Position numbers and translations under genes: made by a program. Positions 46,474 through 56,586 of a stretch of DNA of 64,000 nucleotides are shown here, piece by piece. Position 1 is the first letter of the stretch. Each line of letters opens with the position of its first letter. Source of the stretch: Gracilariopsis chorda (lineage: Eukaryota; Rhodophyta; Florideophyceae; Gracilariales; Gracilariaceae); contig NBIV01000025.1 of assembly GCA_003194525.1 (NCBI GenBank), positions 372,001-436,000 on the forward strand, written 5' to 3'. Under the pieces are notes generated by a model, which ran no database searches, was not told where the DNA came from, and saw only the letters and a list, made by a program, of their open reading frames with translations.

Positions 46474-48369
46474 TTTGACAGAGTTTAGTTCATGTGTAAA
46501 TCAAAATTTGTGCGGATATCTTATGCAAACCTTCCACCACGGCGCAAAGCGCGCCTGCGGCCGAAGGCTTCTTTTTTCCCTTTTTAATGCATAACGAATC
46601 TACTTGCTCGACTATTACACGTTTGGTGGCTTCTACAAATAAAAATTCGGTGACATCGAATATAATGTGATCCGGCCCAATTTTGATCTGTTCACTCTAT
46701 AGTACGTGACGTCCGGTGGTGCCAAACGTTATAAAGCCCATGAGGACGAACAGTGACACTCTCTAAAAAAAGGGATCGCCTGCCCATGGGATCACAATTG
46801 ACTCTGGCCATCTTCACAGTGGTGAGATGATCTGTAAATGTTAGCCTCTCTCAGTCTCGACTACAAACCAGGGATATGGTTGATTAGAGAGAGGTTTGAA
46901 TTTTGGGATATCACTTTTTGATTATTGGTTAGCTACAATATCATACAATATCAGGCCGGTAATAAACATTGATGAAATGATAGTCTATTTGTGAAAATCC
47001 TCTGCTTGGTCACTACAAATTATTTCAGCCATTTCTCAACATTTCCTCAGCCAGTGTACACGGATCACACATCTGGATGCACCAAAGATCAACGAATGTC
47101 TGCATATGGCCATCACATGATTTCTGTAATACCACATACAGAGAAGAATAAGGTACCAAATGTCTGAGAGTAAATGATGGATAAAAATCTTACAGTGTTT
47201 GTGCAACTTTCCACTTTTAGCTCAGTGCCTTGCGAAGTCGACGGTTTACATTTTTCACTAACAAACCTTACGAAAAACTACTAACAACTCATCGAATAGT
47301 CAGGAGTTGTTGGATGCAATTCGCACGTGTACCTCTTTGGCAAGTTCTTTGTATCTCCAAAGTATTTCTTAATGCAGCGAAGGATTACTCCTACGCCCTC
47401 ACCGGACACCTCTCCAGAAAACAATGGGTGCAAGGTTAGGCGATCGTCTACGAAGAAGGTGCGCTTTATATTCCGTTTTCGAAAGGAAAGAGAGGTTTTG
47501 AGGCACGCCAGACTATCATCGGTGGCGCTGAATAAAGAAGGGTGTGGTTATTGGGGACCGATTTTCGGCCTAAAAACTGCTTGTTATGAAAACGGTGGTA
47601 AAACTGGGAAACTTGAACTCTAGCACCTAGATGGCTTTTATTGTTTACATTCTGGTGCCAAATTCAACTTTGTGCGAAGCAATAAGCTGAAAAATTGCCG
47701 ACCAAAGCCATGCGCCATCTTAAATACAAAGAATCTCCAACTCGGAACTTTGCTGGGCCCTGAACGTACTCTGCTATTTCTGGCTACCTCCAATGAGAAG
47801 AAAGCGTATTGTGCCCCCAAAGGCTCATCGCGCCTATTCAGAGTAGCTCAAAATGCCACCGCGATTCACGATAGCATCAAGAGCTCTCTGTGCATGACAG
47901 CAAACCAGTTCAATACTGCACAATTCGCACCTTCACAGTTCGTTGAAACATGATGGCCTGCCTAGTAATAAACCGGGTCCCCCTCTACTTCTAACAGAAA
48001 GCAACTAAGCACCTATTTCAGAAGTAGAAGTGTACTTTCCAAGCAAGAGAACCCCACTGTGCAGGGAATGTTTTTAAAGCTCTTGAACAGTGTTTTGTGC
48101 CTCGTCGTCCCGATTAACGGCAAAAGTGGATCTAATTTTCTAATCAATTCTCTGAAGAATACTTTGGTCGAGGTTTTTTCCGCCACCACTGTAGAACATG
48201 CCAGAAGAGGAGAACAAATCTGGAGAAACAGAGAGCACAAGCGATGTCTCTGGAATACCTGGCTACACATTTTGCTCGTTTAGAGCAAACATATAAGGAT
48301 TACAAAATAGAGTACCAGGAACAGATATTGAACATAGAAAAAAGCGGTTTCCCCATTCCGACTATGACA
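46474..48369. other. Unassigned region
   Basis: No recognised gene. A plus-strand open stretch at 47672-47953 (93 codons) resembles nothing known to me. The right part may hold the decayed N-terminal half of the transposase that becomes recognisable after 48370. Confidence 0.35.
46536..46572 (-). repeat. GC-rich double-palindrome module, copy 1
   Basis: On the minus strand AGAAG-CCTTCGGCCG-C-AGGCGCGCTTTGCGCC. The same arrangement (AGAAG, CCTTCGGCCG, then a GC-rich stem) occurs at 49478-49517 on the plus strand. Helitron 3' ends often have this kind of GC stem, and this copy lies 63 bp after the Helitron coding remnant. Confidence 0.45.
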
Positions 48370-49109
48370 GGGGCGAGATCGTAAGCCAGTTATAAAGCAA
48401 GTGCAGAAGAAGGTCGGTAGAGTTGAAGTGGTCGGGTAGTGGCAACACTTCACAATTATGACAGTCAGTTTTGGTATTTGGAAAGCATGGTCTCCTCTGA
48501 TTATTATTCAACGAGCAAGGCAAAGTATAGATTTCGTGCAGGTGGAACACGCAAAGTTGCATCCTGCTTCTTGCCAGCCTGGCAAGAAGCAGGATGCAGC
48601 TTTGCGTGTCGCTGAGCGAATGCGGTAATCTGCAATAGCGACCGTGCTGGAGTCAACAACAACATGGTCTACTACTGGGTGCTCCTTTTTCTAAAATAAA
48701 AAAAAGTGAACTACGTCCAAATTACCGCAATATTCTCCTTACTTTCGATGAATACGGTGGTCAGTGCATGTAGAAAGCATTGAACCTGCTTCTAGAACAC
48801 AGAATCGTGCCCATAAGACCCCCAGCTTACACGAGTCACAGTATTCAAGTTCACGACTACTTGCTCTTCTAAACACTCAAAAACAATGTTTGGAACCAGT
48901 TCAATCAAAGAACCTTGTGTGTCAATGGCGAAAATACTTATGAAGTTTGCATGATATGTGAGATGCTGACAAAGGCTTACTTACAGGTGGTAACGTACTT
49001 GAATAATTTGAAAGGGTTTGATAATTGCGGGTTATGGGACTCGTATCGGAATAAAAAAGAGCTAGATATGATCAAAGAGACTCAGATTAACAACACTGAA
49101 GACGCATAA
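48370..49109 (+). pseudogene. Decayed DDE_1 (pogo-like) transposase C-terminal part
   Basis: Plus-strand pieces match the C-terminal half of a DDE_1 superfamily transposase: GGTRKV near 48541; LRPNYRNILLTFDEYGGQC (48714-48770, second catalytic D region); LLEHRIVPIRPPAYTSHSIQV then the HDY block (third D) near 48790-48860; and a C-terminal segment TYEVCMICEMLTKAY...FDNCGLWDSYR (48930-49050). There are several stops and frame changes. A 61-bp palindrome is embedded at 48548-48608. It is a different copy, and apparently a different subfamily, from the pogo-like remnant at 19.6-21.1 kb. Confidence 0.65.
48548..48608. repeat. 61-bp near-perfect palindrome
   Basis: The arms 48548-48577 and 48579-48608 are 30 nt each, complementary at all but one position, with a single C at the centre. 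They lie inside transposase-like sequence. Confidence 0.9.
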
Positions 49110-49955
49110 AAACAACGCACTACGCACAAAGCCTATTTATCTTTGGCGGGAACTTTTTTACAAAACACGACTTTGCTTACGTCTAATGTTGATCATTTGC
49201 AGCATGGAACATTAGTGATTACTTCCGGGGCGCTATTGACCTCCAGGGGGTTGCTCTAAGTATTAAGGGGGAAGGAAAGTGAGAGCTAAGCAGGCAAAAC
49301 GCAGCGGGCGGCGAGAGGTGCAGACGTAGTAACCCAGAGGCTACTACGGGTGCATGAGGGTGCGGGGAGAGTTGCAACAGAGAGAACAGGATCAGAAGGA
49401 GAAGGAGATTCATGTCACCTGGATGCAAAGCAGTGCATCAAGATGCCACCAACTCAAGTTCTTAAGGTCCTATAAGTAGAAGCGGCCTTCGGCCGTGGGT
49501 GGCGCTGCGCTCCGCTGAATAGGGGTAACTTTGGGGGATCTGCAGGCCGCTTTTGCTCACTAAGGCTCGCAAACAACCTGCAGAACAGTGAGGGCTGCGG
49601 CGCCAAGAGTGAATATAGAATAGAGTAGCAACTGAGCACCGGCGCGATTGTGATTGGCGGGTACTGCAGTTGTGCATGGAGAGTACAGTGGATTGTAATT
49701 GGCCGGCATTGCCACGATGACTGCAGTGCCAACTACTGTGCATTCAGATGGGTAGCAATGTTGTAGTGCCAGCCAATGAGCAGCAGCAGTAGTCAACATA
49801 GAGCGGCAGCCAATTAGCTTTGAGCTTTGCTGCTGCTGCTGCAGAAGCTGTTGTTGAATTTTTTGAATGGAAGGGAGGCGGTGTGCGAGACGCCTTTTTT
49901 GGCTGCGCGGAAGGGAGCGTGCAAGGGGATTTGTTTTGGAAACGCCTAGCATCAA
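49110..49955. other. Unassigned spacer with simple repeats
   Basis: No gene. It holds a second GC-rich double-palindrome module (49478-49517), two imperfect copies of a GATTGTRATTGGC-led unit of about 43 bp (49648 and 49691), and a GCT trinucleotide run near 49838. The 131-codon minus frame across the run is Gln-rich only because of the repeat. Confidence 0.4.
49478..49517 (+). repeat. GC-rich double-palindrome module, copy 2
   Basis: AGAAGCGGCCTTCGGCCG then TGGCGCTGCGCTCCGCTG; the same layout as 46536-46572 in opposite orientation. Confidence 0.4.
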
Positions 49956-52900
49956 TTAACGACACGCTCGATTTGTAGCATAAATAATTATAGTGGAGAG
50001 CTCGTCGTGCACGTGCAAGGTTACGCACAACCGCTCTTGGGGTGGATGCTTGGGTTGCATATTCCTTTGGTATTTTTTGTCAACCGCTAGTGGTCGCTTA
50101 TTCGTATCCACAAAAACGTTAGTAAGGGTACATCGCTGTACCATTTCCAGCACCTTTGGGGATAATAAACTCGCATTAACTGGCTTCGGTCCAGCTCCCG
50201 TTTCCAAGCCCGCAGTGCACGGGAACAAATGCTTGACACGAAACCTAAGAGTGATGTTTAACTTGTACTAATCATGTTTCAGAAAGCAGATAGGTACCGA
50301 TTGGTCCTCTAGCACTTCTTCTCTGGACACGAAAGGGTTACCATCCATACAAGACACTGATGTTGCCCGGTCACCTTCCGAATAAGACCGGTTGAGAGTG
50401 GTCTGTGGCCCAAGCTTTAGGCGTTTTTAGCCTGAGATGTTGCTCCATCGGCTTTGCTTGTCAAGTGCGTACCAGTGAGCAAACGAACCTGTTGGTTTAC
50501 AAAGGAAAACTTGTCCTGAACCTGTCATTTTACCCCTGCCTGGCCACATACCACCTGATGGTTCTGCTGACGCACTTAGGGAGTGCAGCTCGAACCTGAG
50601 GTGTGACATTCGGACATGTCGTAGCCCAGTGGTGAGGGGATAGAAAGAACCAAAAATGGTGATTACCAGTGGTTGAATACCTCAAAGCCATCCACTTGCC
50701 ACGCATAAGCAGTCGGTCCATGGGCTGGAAGCGTGCCATATGGTACAAAGACTGCTGACTGTGTAGTGTGGTCCTACCAAACGGTTGTCTCCCGAGTACC
50801 TGTTGGTTAGGGACGGATACCTGTGTGGCTGGCATTGTTATTCTCACGGTTTAGGCTGCCATTTTAGAGGTCTAGCGGGATGATAGAGAACAGATGTGGA
50901 GGCAGGTCGAGTGTGTACCAAATGGACCGCAGATTGAACTGCTGCAACATCGTGGGCCATGTCATGTGAGGGTGACGAATAATCTGCCTCCAGAATGGGC
51001 TGTTTCTGTTTATCCTTACCTGGCTTGACGACTGCGCTAATCTGTCTTCGACAGGCTCGGTGAGTACGTCTAAGGGCTTGCGTACACCTCGAAAGCCTGG
51101 TATAATCCACCTTCCGGTTCGTCGTGAGCTGGTTATTCACCTCCGAACTACTGGCTTCGTCTATGTGATAGGATAACCAAGCCTTCAACCGAGTGATATT
51201 CAACACATTACCACACTGGTAAACCATCGTGAACAACGGTTTCGTGAAATCCAATTCGGTTTGTTCTGAACTCTGATGGCAGCTGAGAAGCTCAGCATAA
51301 GCTTTCTGAATAATTATATCGGTGTAATAGGTTTCCGGAAGGTAGTTGACGACCTGCGGGTAAGTCCAAAGCATTTTCATTTCGTCCTCATCAACTGACA
51401 TGGTGTTCTCTTGCATCCTGATGTGATGCAGGGATGCAGTCTGGTTCTTCAAGTAGAATTGAACCAATCACATGCCTGCGATTTGTGAAAAAGCATTCCG
51501 GTCAAACGCTACCTTGAAATTTCAAGAAAATCAATCATCGAAATGGGTTCAACACCTGTGAAGGTAGTATCACCCATTTGGAAACTTAGCAGTTTATGCT
51601 GCTCGGCAATCTTCTGATCTACCTGTTGGGTGTACTCAGAATGCCGGTTCCGTAACCTGTAGGTTTCGTAATCAACCGCCTTGGCGAAAAGTTCGTTCGA
51701 CGGCCGAATTGTCTGTAGGTTCAAATTCGCGCCAGATTCATTGTCATCGGATGAGTCATACCGCTTGGTTTTACCTTTACTGCTTTTCTTCACCTTTCAA
51801 AGATGTTTTTCCTTCCTCCCTTTCCTAAATTTTGGGTTCTTTTCATCCTCCGACGACTCCGTATTGGTACTGGAGTGAGAAAAGTCACCGTTCCACCGTC
51901 GGCTCTTTTTCCTTTTGGTGACCGTCTCCGCTCATCGTCTGAGCTCGAGCAACCACCGCCACGAGGGTCTCCTCCATCGGATCCCCGCTTGGTTGTACCA
52001 GTTGGTTCCGGAACGTACATATACCCCGGGCCTTCGTCTGCCTGAAGGTCTGCCCGTTTTTTAAATGGTTCGGGAAGCTTTTCACCAGTGTTCATTATAT
52101 GTACCCAAAAAACCTGTGGGCTACCTTGATAGGGTGGCGTCATTTGCGAGACGGTTTGGGGGCTCTGAAGGGCCACCCGATGGTGTTCTTGCAAGGATTC
52201 CTGCACCATTTGGTCAATGTTTTCCAGAGCTTCCTGGTTGAGGAGTAGAATAACCAAACCAGGTACTGGATCCGCAAGCTAGTGATTAGCTCGTTCTATC
52301 ACCAGCTTAGTAATGCTATACGAATCCAGCTTGGGTAGCACCACCTTAGGTTTCTCTTCATCGTTGTTCTCCACAATATGGTCGGATGTGCTACTGGTCT
52401 TCAGCCCGACCGAGGATGCGATCTCTACCAAATTGGTTACCGGGGTAGTGGTATCTGCAGTAAAATAGCCCTAAGGTCAGACGGCTGGCAAGATGGAGTG
52501 TCGAAGAGGTGGACGAAGGACCAGAGCACTACTGGCTCGTGTCAGTATTAGCCACGTGGGTCGGAGATAATTGTGATATGAGGTGTGACCTCCGGTGGAC
52601 CTGGCACTGTAACACAGTGCACCGTAGAATAGTGTAGTGTTTTATTTAATTTTCTAGTAGTATTCACGGATGGTCTAGAGCGCCTCGCCAACTATATTAG
52701 TTGGCTCGAGTGCAGCTGGACACTGAGGAGTAAAGACAAGCACCACCTCCGTCCTCTAGTCGCCCCCAAGCTTCCAGCAGACACAGGCTTCCAAGCCCTC
52801 GTTACGAGTGCACCCGACCTGTAGGGATATCAAATAACTCCCGCCCATGGCGCCTGCACGTCATAAGGTCCCCACGACACAACTAGATCTCATTGGACTG

Positions 52901-53290
52901 TCACCCTAGTGGCTGGTACTCTGCCGCCGCTACCCCTAGTAGGTATTACTTCCCTATTTGGCCTTTGGACTATTATTCTACTACAGCATCCTCCACTGTC
53001 TGCTCCCCGTCGTCGGCATAAGCTTGTACGGTAGTTCCTCGGAATAGTGTCTCAGAGTTGTCCATTACTGGTTCGACGAATCCGTGGGACGGTCCCGTGC
53101 CCGTTTTCCAGCTCAATGAACCTCTCGACCTTGTGTTGGGCTGAAGCATATCAAAATGGTAAATTGATATTTAACTGAACTGCTTTCTAGTGATAACCAA
53201 AACCAAACGGTGTTCCAAAATGCACATTCTTCCGAAATCTTCTTTTCAAAACCAATCGGTATAGTTCTAGATTCTAGGTCGGGAGACCGA
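49956..53290 (-). mobile_element. Gypsy-type retrotransposon fossil, gag and protease part (element G4)
   Basis: Minus-strand parts: protease-like block (LETGAGPKPVNASLL near 50180), gag (50844-51467), and a gag core with an AVDYETYRLRNRHSEY block (near 51660) shared with G3. An Arg/Ser/Asp-rich gag start runs 51790-52260, then a leader to a primer-like site (53271-53288) with the same 18-nt core as in G1. No reverse transcriptase or integrase was seen and no LTR pair found. Old and broken in several places. Confidence 0.7.
53271..53288 (-). promoter_or_regulatory. Primer-binding-site-like sequence of G4
   Basis: GGTCTCCCGACCTAGAAT on the minus strand, identical to 30379-30396 in G1. Confidence 0.45.
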
Positions 53291-54933
53291 AACTTTGTAC
53301 AAAAAATTGATTGTCGAGTACCAACTTTGTAGTCCGTCTGAATAAACATTATTGGGAGCGCGGCGAGGGCTCAACCTGAACGGTTAAAGTGAGGTAACCA
53401 AACGTGGGTGGCAGCACCAAACCACTAGGGGCGCGAGATAGCCAGGCGAGCTAGCCGTAACCAATTTGTTGTGTTGGTGATACGGTGCACACATGCTAGT
53501 GAAGCCTGAATGTTCTTAGCTGAGCCAGAAGGTTGACTGTAGAAAACAAATGGTATCATACTTAGCCAAGAGGTGTTTAACTTTACCACTCTTGGAGAGG
53601 GAACGCTGCACCGACCTTAAAGGTGAGTGAGGATCAACCTCAGGTCCACTTTCCTACGTGACATACATTTGGGCCGGCCCTAGTGCCATGCCTCCAAGCC
53701 ACAGTAGTGGAGTGTCACTACCTATCTAAAATAAATAAATGAATTAGTATTCTAATTACCTAGCCATTTTAACCCACGTTGAATACTACCCAATTGTTAC
53801 AAAGCCTGTGGCAATGCCCAAGTAGTCAGATCTCACTGTGTTACAGTTCACCGTGAGATAACATGTGGTTTCGTTTATGATGAATGGTTTCATGAGGCTG
53901 GCTTCCTATTCTTTCATGTTGTCAGGATTGAGAATGGGGATTTTGAACAGGTTGCGATCCATTGTTGGGTTTTGTGTTGTGCTGTGAAATCTGTGTGTAT
54001 GTGTGTGCTTTTTTAGCTAAGCTTTGTGCTTGAGTTTATTGGTGAGCTCTATGGTAGGTAGCATCGTTGAGTACTTGTTGTATAGCGCGGATGGTTTTGG
54101 GCGTTGGAAGAGGTTTTAGGGTCTGTTAAAGCCCCATAAACTGTGAGCCCTGACAGAGTGGAAATCAAGAGGTTGTATTGTGTACGGCTTCGTGTATCTT
54201 GAGTATGGTCTTGGAGGTCACCGACGGTGCTGTAAGGTGCGATCTGGCGGTGCGTACCAAAAGCATTTTATGGAAGTCTGAGTTGAGGTCAGCACAGTAT
54301 GCTGTGATTTAACTCAACCATACCGCACCAGCACCATTGCCATGCAAGCCTTACCCTCAACGCACCCTCACAATTGCCGCTCCACCAAGACCCCGACTCT
54401 ACCGCTTTAACCCCGCCGCTTTCGGATTAATACAACCACAACAGAACCATATTGAAAGGTACTTGAGCGCATATTCTACATATTTGCAGCCTCTGTTACA
54501 CTGGGGAGCCGCATATACAACGCCTCTGTTTTGTTGACAGGTCGTGCCTGCACAGCCGCCGCCGCCGATCTAGGACACTAAAAGAGCTGAAAGTTTGCAT
54601 CACAGTCCCTAGAATACTGCTAAATTTGAATTGCTGCAACGAAAACGACCGTGCACCCCTCCGTGCCCGCTGTCTTGCCACCACAGCACTCTCATTAGTA
54701 ACAGTTGCATTACCACTATTGTGGAACCCACCCTGCCTTAGCTTCGCAGTGGTGGAAATTGCACCGTACTGCACGCAGCGTATCATTTTCGCACCAAGAC
54801 TGATAGTCAGCCGCGTTTGTAACACACATGTTCTGTCGTTGCCGTTGACATGCAAACCCATGCGAAGACACAAGATGAAGGAGCCCGTATCTCCGCCCCA
54901 CTTAAAAAGCAGCATGTAAGTTTGTGAAGCTCT
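53291..54933. other. Unassigned, LTR-like on the left
   Basis: The left few hundred bases are where a 5' LTR of G4 would lie, but no matching copy was found. The right part (54300-54930) is host-like in base composition and precedes the small gene at 54934. No coding similarity was recognised. Confidence 0.35.
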
Positions 54934-55380
54934 TTGATTGCAAGGGAAAGCATCCAACAGAATGCAACAATGAGCAACATGGACGAGCAGCAAGGTGCGA
55001 TTGTTGGCCCCAAAAAAAAGGAATCAGACCAAATGTTCCAAACCGATGCACTAATTACGTTTGTTCCTGCGATAAACAAACACAATGAAGATGTTGCCTG
55101 TTCAAAATGTGGCGAAAAGTTACGTTATTGGAGGCAGTTTGGAACAACCATAGTAGAGAATGTATTGGAAAGATATCCTGGATTAGGCCTGATCAGTTCC
55201 ACAAACAACGAGGTTCGCAATGCGGCGTACAGAGCGTTCATGTACGAGCGACATGGAGTTCTTGGAAAAGGAAATCGAGTGCAGGTGCCTCGATGCGCTT
55301 TAGAGGGAATTGGATCTATTTGACTGGATGACATTGGAGCATATATGGGATACAAGGAACACAAATTTTATTCTTTGTAA
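54934..55380 (+). pseudogene. Small P2X7-C-terminal-domain-like protein with one in-frame TGA
   Basis: One frame of 148 codons to TAA at 55378, interrupted only by TGA at 55321-55323. The segment VRNAAYRAFMYERHGVLGKG, NRVQVPRCALEGIGSI, then (TGA) LDDIGAYMGYKEHKF resembles the C-terminal Cys-containing domain of P2X7 receptors, which also occurs as a stand-alone domain in many eukaryote genomes. Its usual form is AYR...GxLGxGNRxxxPSCVVxxIR..WP...GxYxGFK. The TGA stands where Trp or another residue precedes the G-Y-x-G-Y block. There is no membrane segment, so this is not a P2X channel. A CSKCGEKLRYW piece lies upstream. Start choice is uncertain (54934, 54970 or 54979). It could be a host gene, a transposon-borne domain or a pseudogene. 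Confidence 0.5.
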
Positions 55381-55739
55381 AAAGCTTTCACGGTCTCTAG
55401 GGTTGCGGTTACTTTGTTCTGCCTATTGCGACGATTTCTGGATGCGAGTATCTCTTTGGCAGTGGTGATTGCATTGTATATATCTGGGCGAGTGCTGCGA
55501 AACACATCTTTCTGATGGTAGGAGGCAAAGTGTGGTGCAACGCGAAATGCATGGAAATCGCGATGATGCTACTCATAGGAGTGCGAAGCGGTTACCGTGA
55601 CGGCTTTACCGTATATGAGTTGGAACCGTAAGAGGTGATGCCCATGAGATGGTTTACTGTGTGAAATTTCACCTATGAAGGTAGGAATCTAGAATGGATT
55701 GCAGGATGAGTGGGCGAGTGTGTGCGTGTGCGATAGCAC
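55381..55739. other. Unassigned spacer
   Basis: No gene or repeat recognised downstream of the P2X7-like gene. Confidence 0.35.
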
Positions 55740-56586
55740 CATGCTGTAGTGTTATGTTTTACTTGGTTTGACCCCTCAGGGTGCCTGACACTGGCCTGGC
55801 TGCGTGTGTGGACCTGAGGAGGTGTGCAATATTGTAGTTAATTATTATAATCTATTATGCTAGTGTAACTACTTAGGTGAGCGCGAATTCGTCGTCGCGA
55901 GCACTAAGTAAAGTTAGCCCGAGACTTCGGTCATTCATAACTGTTCAGTTTGACCTGAGGTATCCGGCTCTGGATCTTGACGTCGTTGCGCCATGTAGTA
56001 CTCCTCGCAGAGGGTCACCACATTGGGTTCGCTCAATTCAACCGCTCGGTAAACCTACTGATACTCTGTGTTATAATTGTCGTGTGACATATATCATATC
56101 TACCGTGTGGTACTGGTATCGCCCGTGTATTATGTAATTCGTCCGCGACATCTCGTGCATGTGCACCCTCTGTTGGGTCTGTTTCCGCTTTCTGCACGAC
56201 CCGCTGGGTGGTTTTTCCCCGTCCTCAGAAGACACCCTTCACCGTTATATTCAAAACCACCACATCGCGTGGCACACCGGTCTCTGGTTTTACCGTCTTT
56301 CTGGCTCCGGTTCACCTTTTTTTATCCACCTCTGTGGTCAATCCGAAATACCTACGGAGTTACGTTCGTATTACAGGCATACAGAGGGCTCGGTCACTGG
56401 GTCTGCATCCAAAGGGAGCAAGGCCCTGTGCACCTTGAGTGCGATACAAAACCATCTGGTTTTGCACTACACAAAGCAGTTCACGTGGAAACCGCGTTTA
56501 CATTCTGTGAAGGAATATGTAGTGTACACACCCTTTTCTTTTCTGGAGAGGCATTTGCATAAAGTGCACCTGGCGCTACGTTTTTC
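55740..56586 (+). repeat. LTR-like region, possible solo LTR
   Basis: The part at about 56140-56330 is similar to the reverse complement of about 30490-30720, sharing a CACGACCCGCTGGGT block and T-rich flanks. The borders are guesses; no target duplication was found. It may be an isolated LTR of a Gypsy family, adjoining the piggyBac remnant. Confidence 0.35.

Noticed and set aside
49560-49955. Gln-rich 131-codon minus-strand protein
   Set aside because: The Gln run comes from a GCT/AGC trinucleotide repeat, and the rest shows no domain.
21914-55323. TGA reassigned to tryptophan in this genome
   Set aside because: The intact glutaredoxin gene ends in TGA exactly at the expected C-terminus, and the whole-looking Copia frame also ends in TGA, so TGA acts as a stop. 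Isolated in-frame TGAs are better explained by decay or local readthrough.
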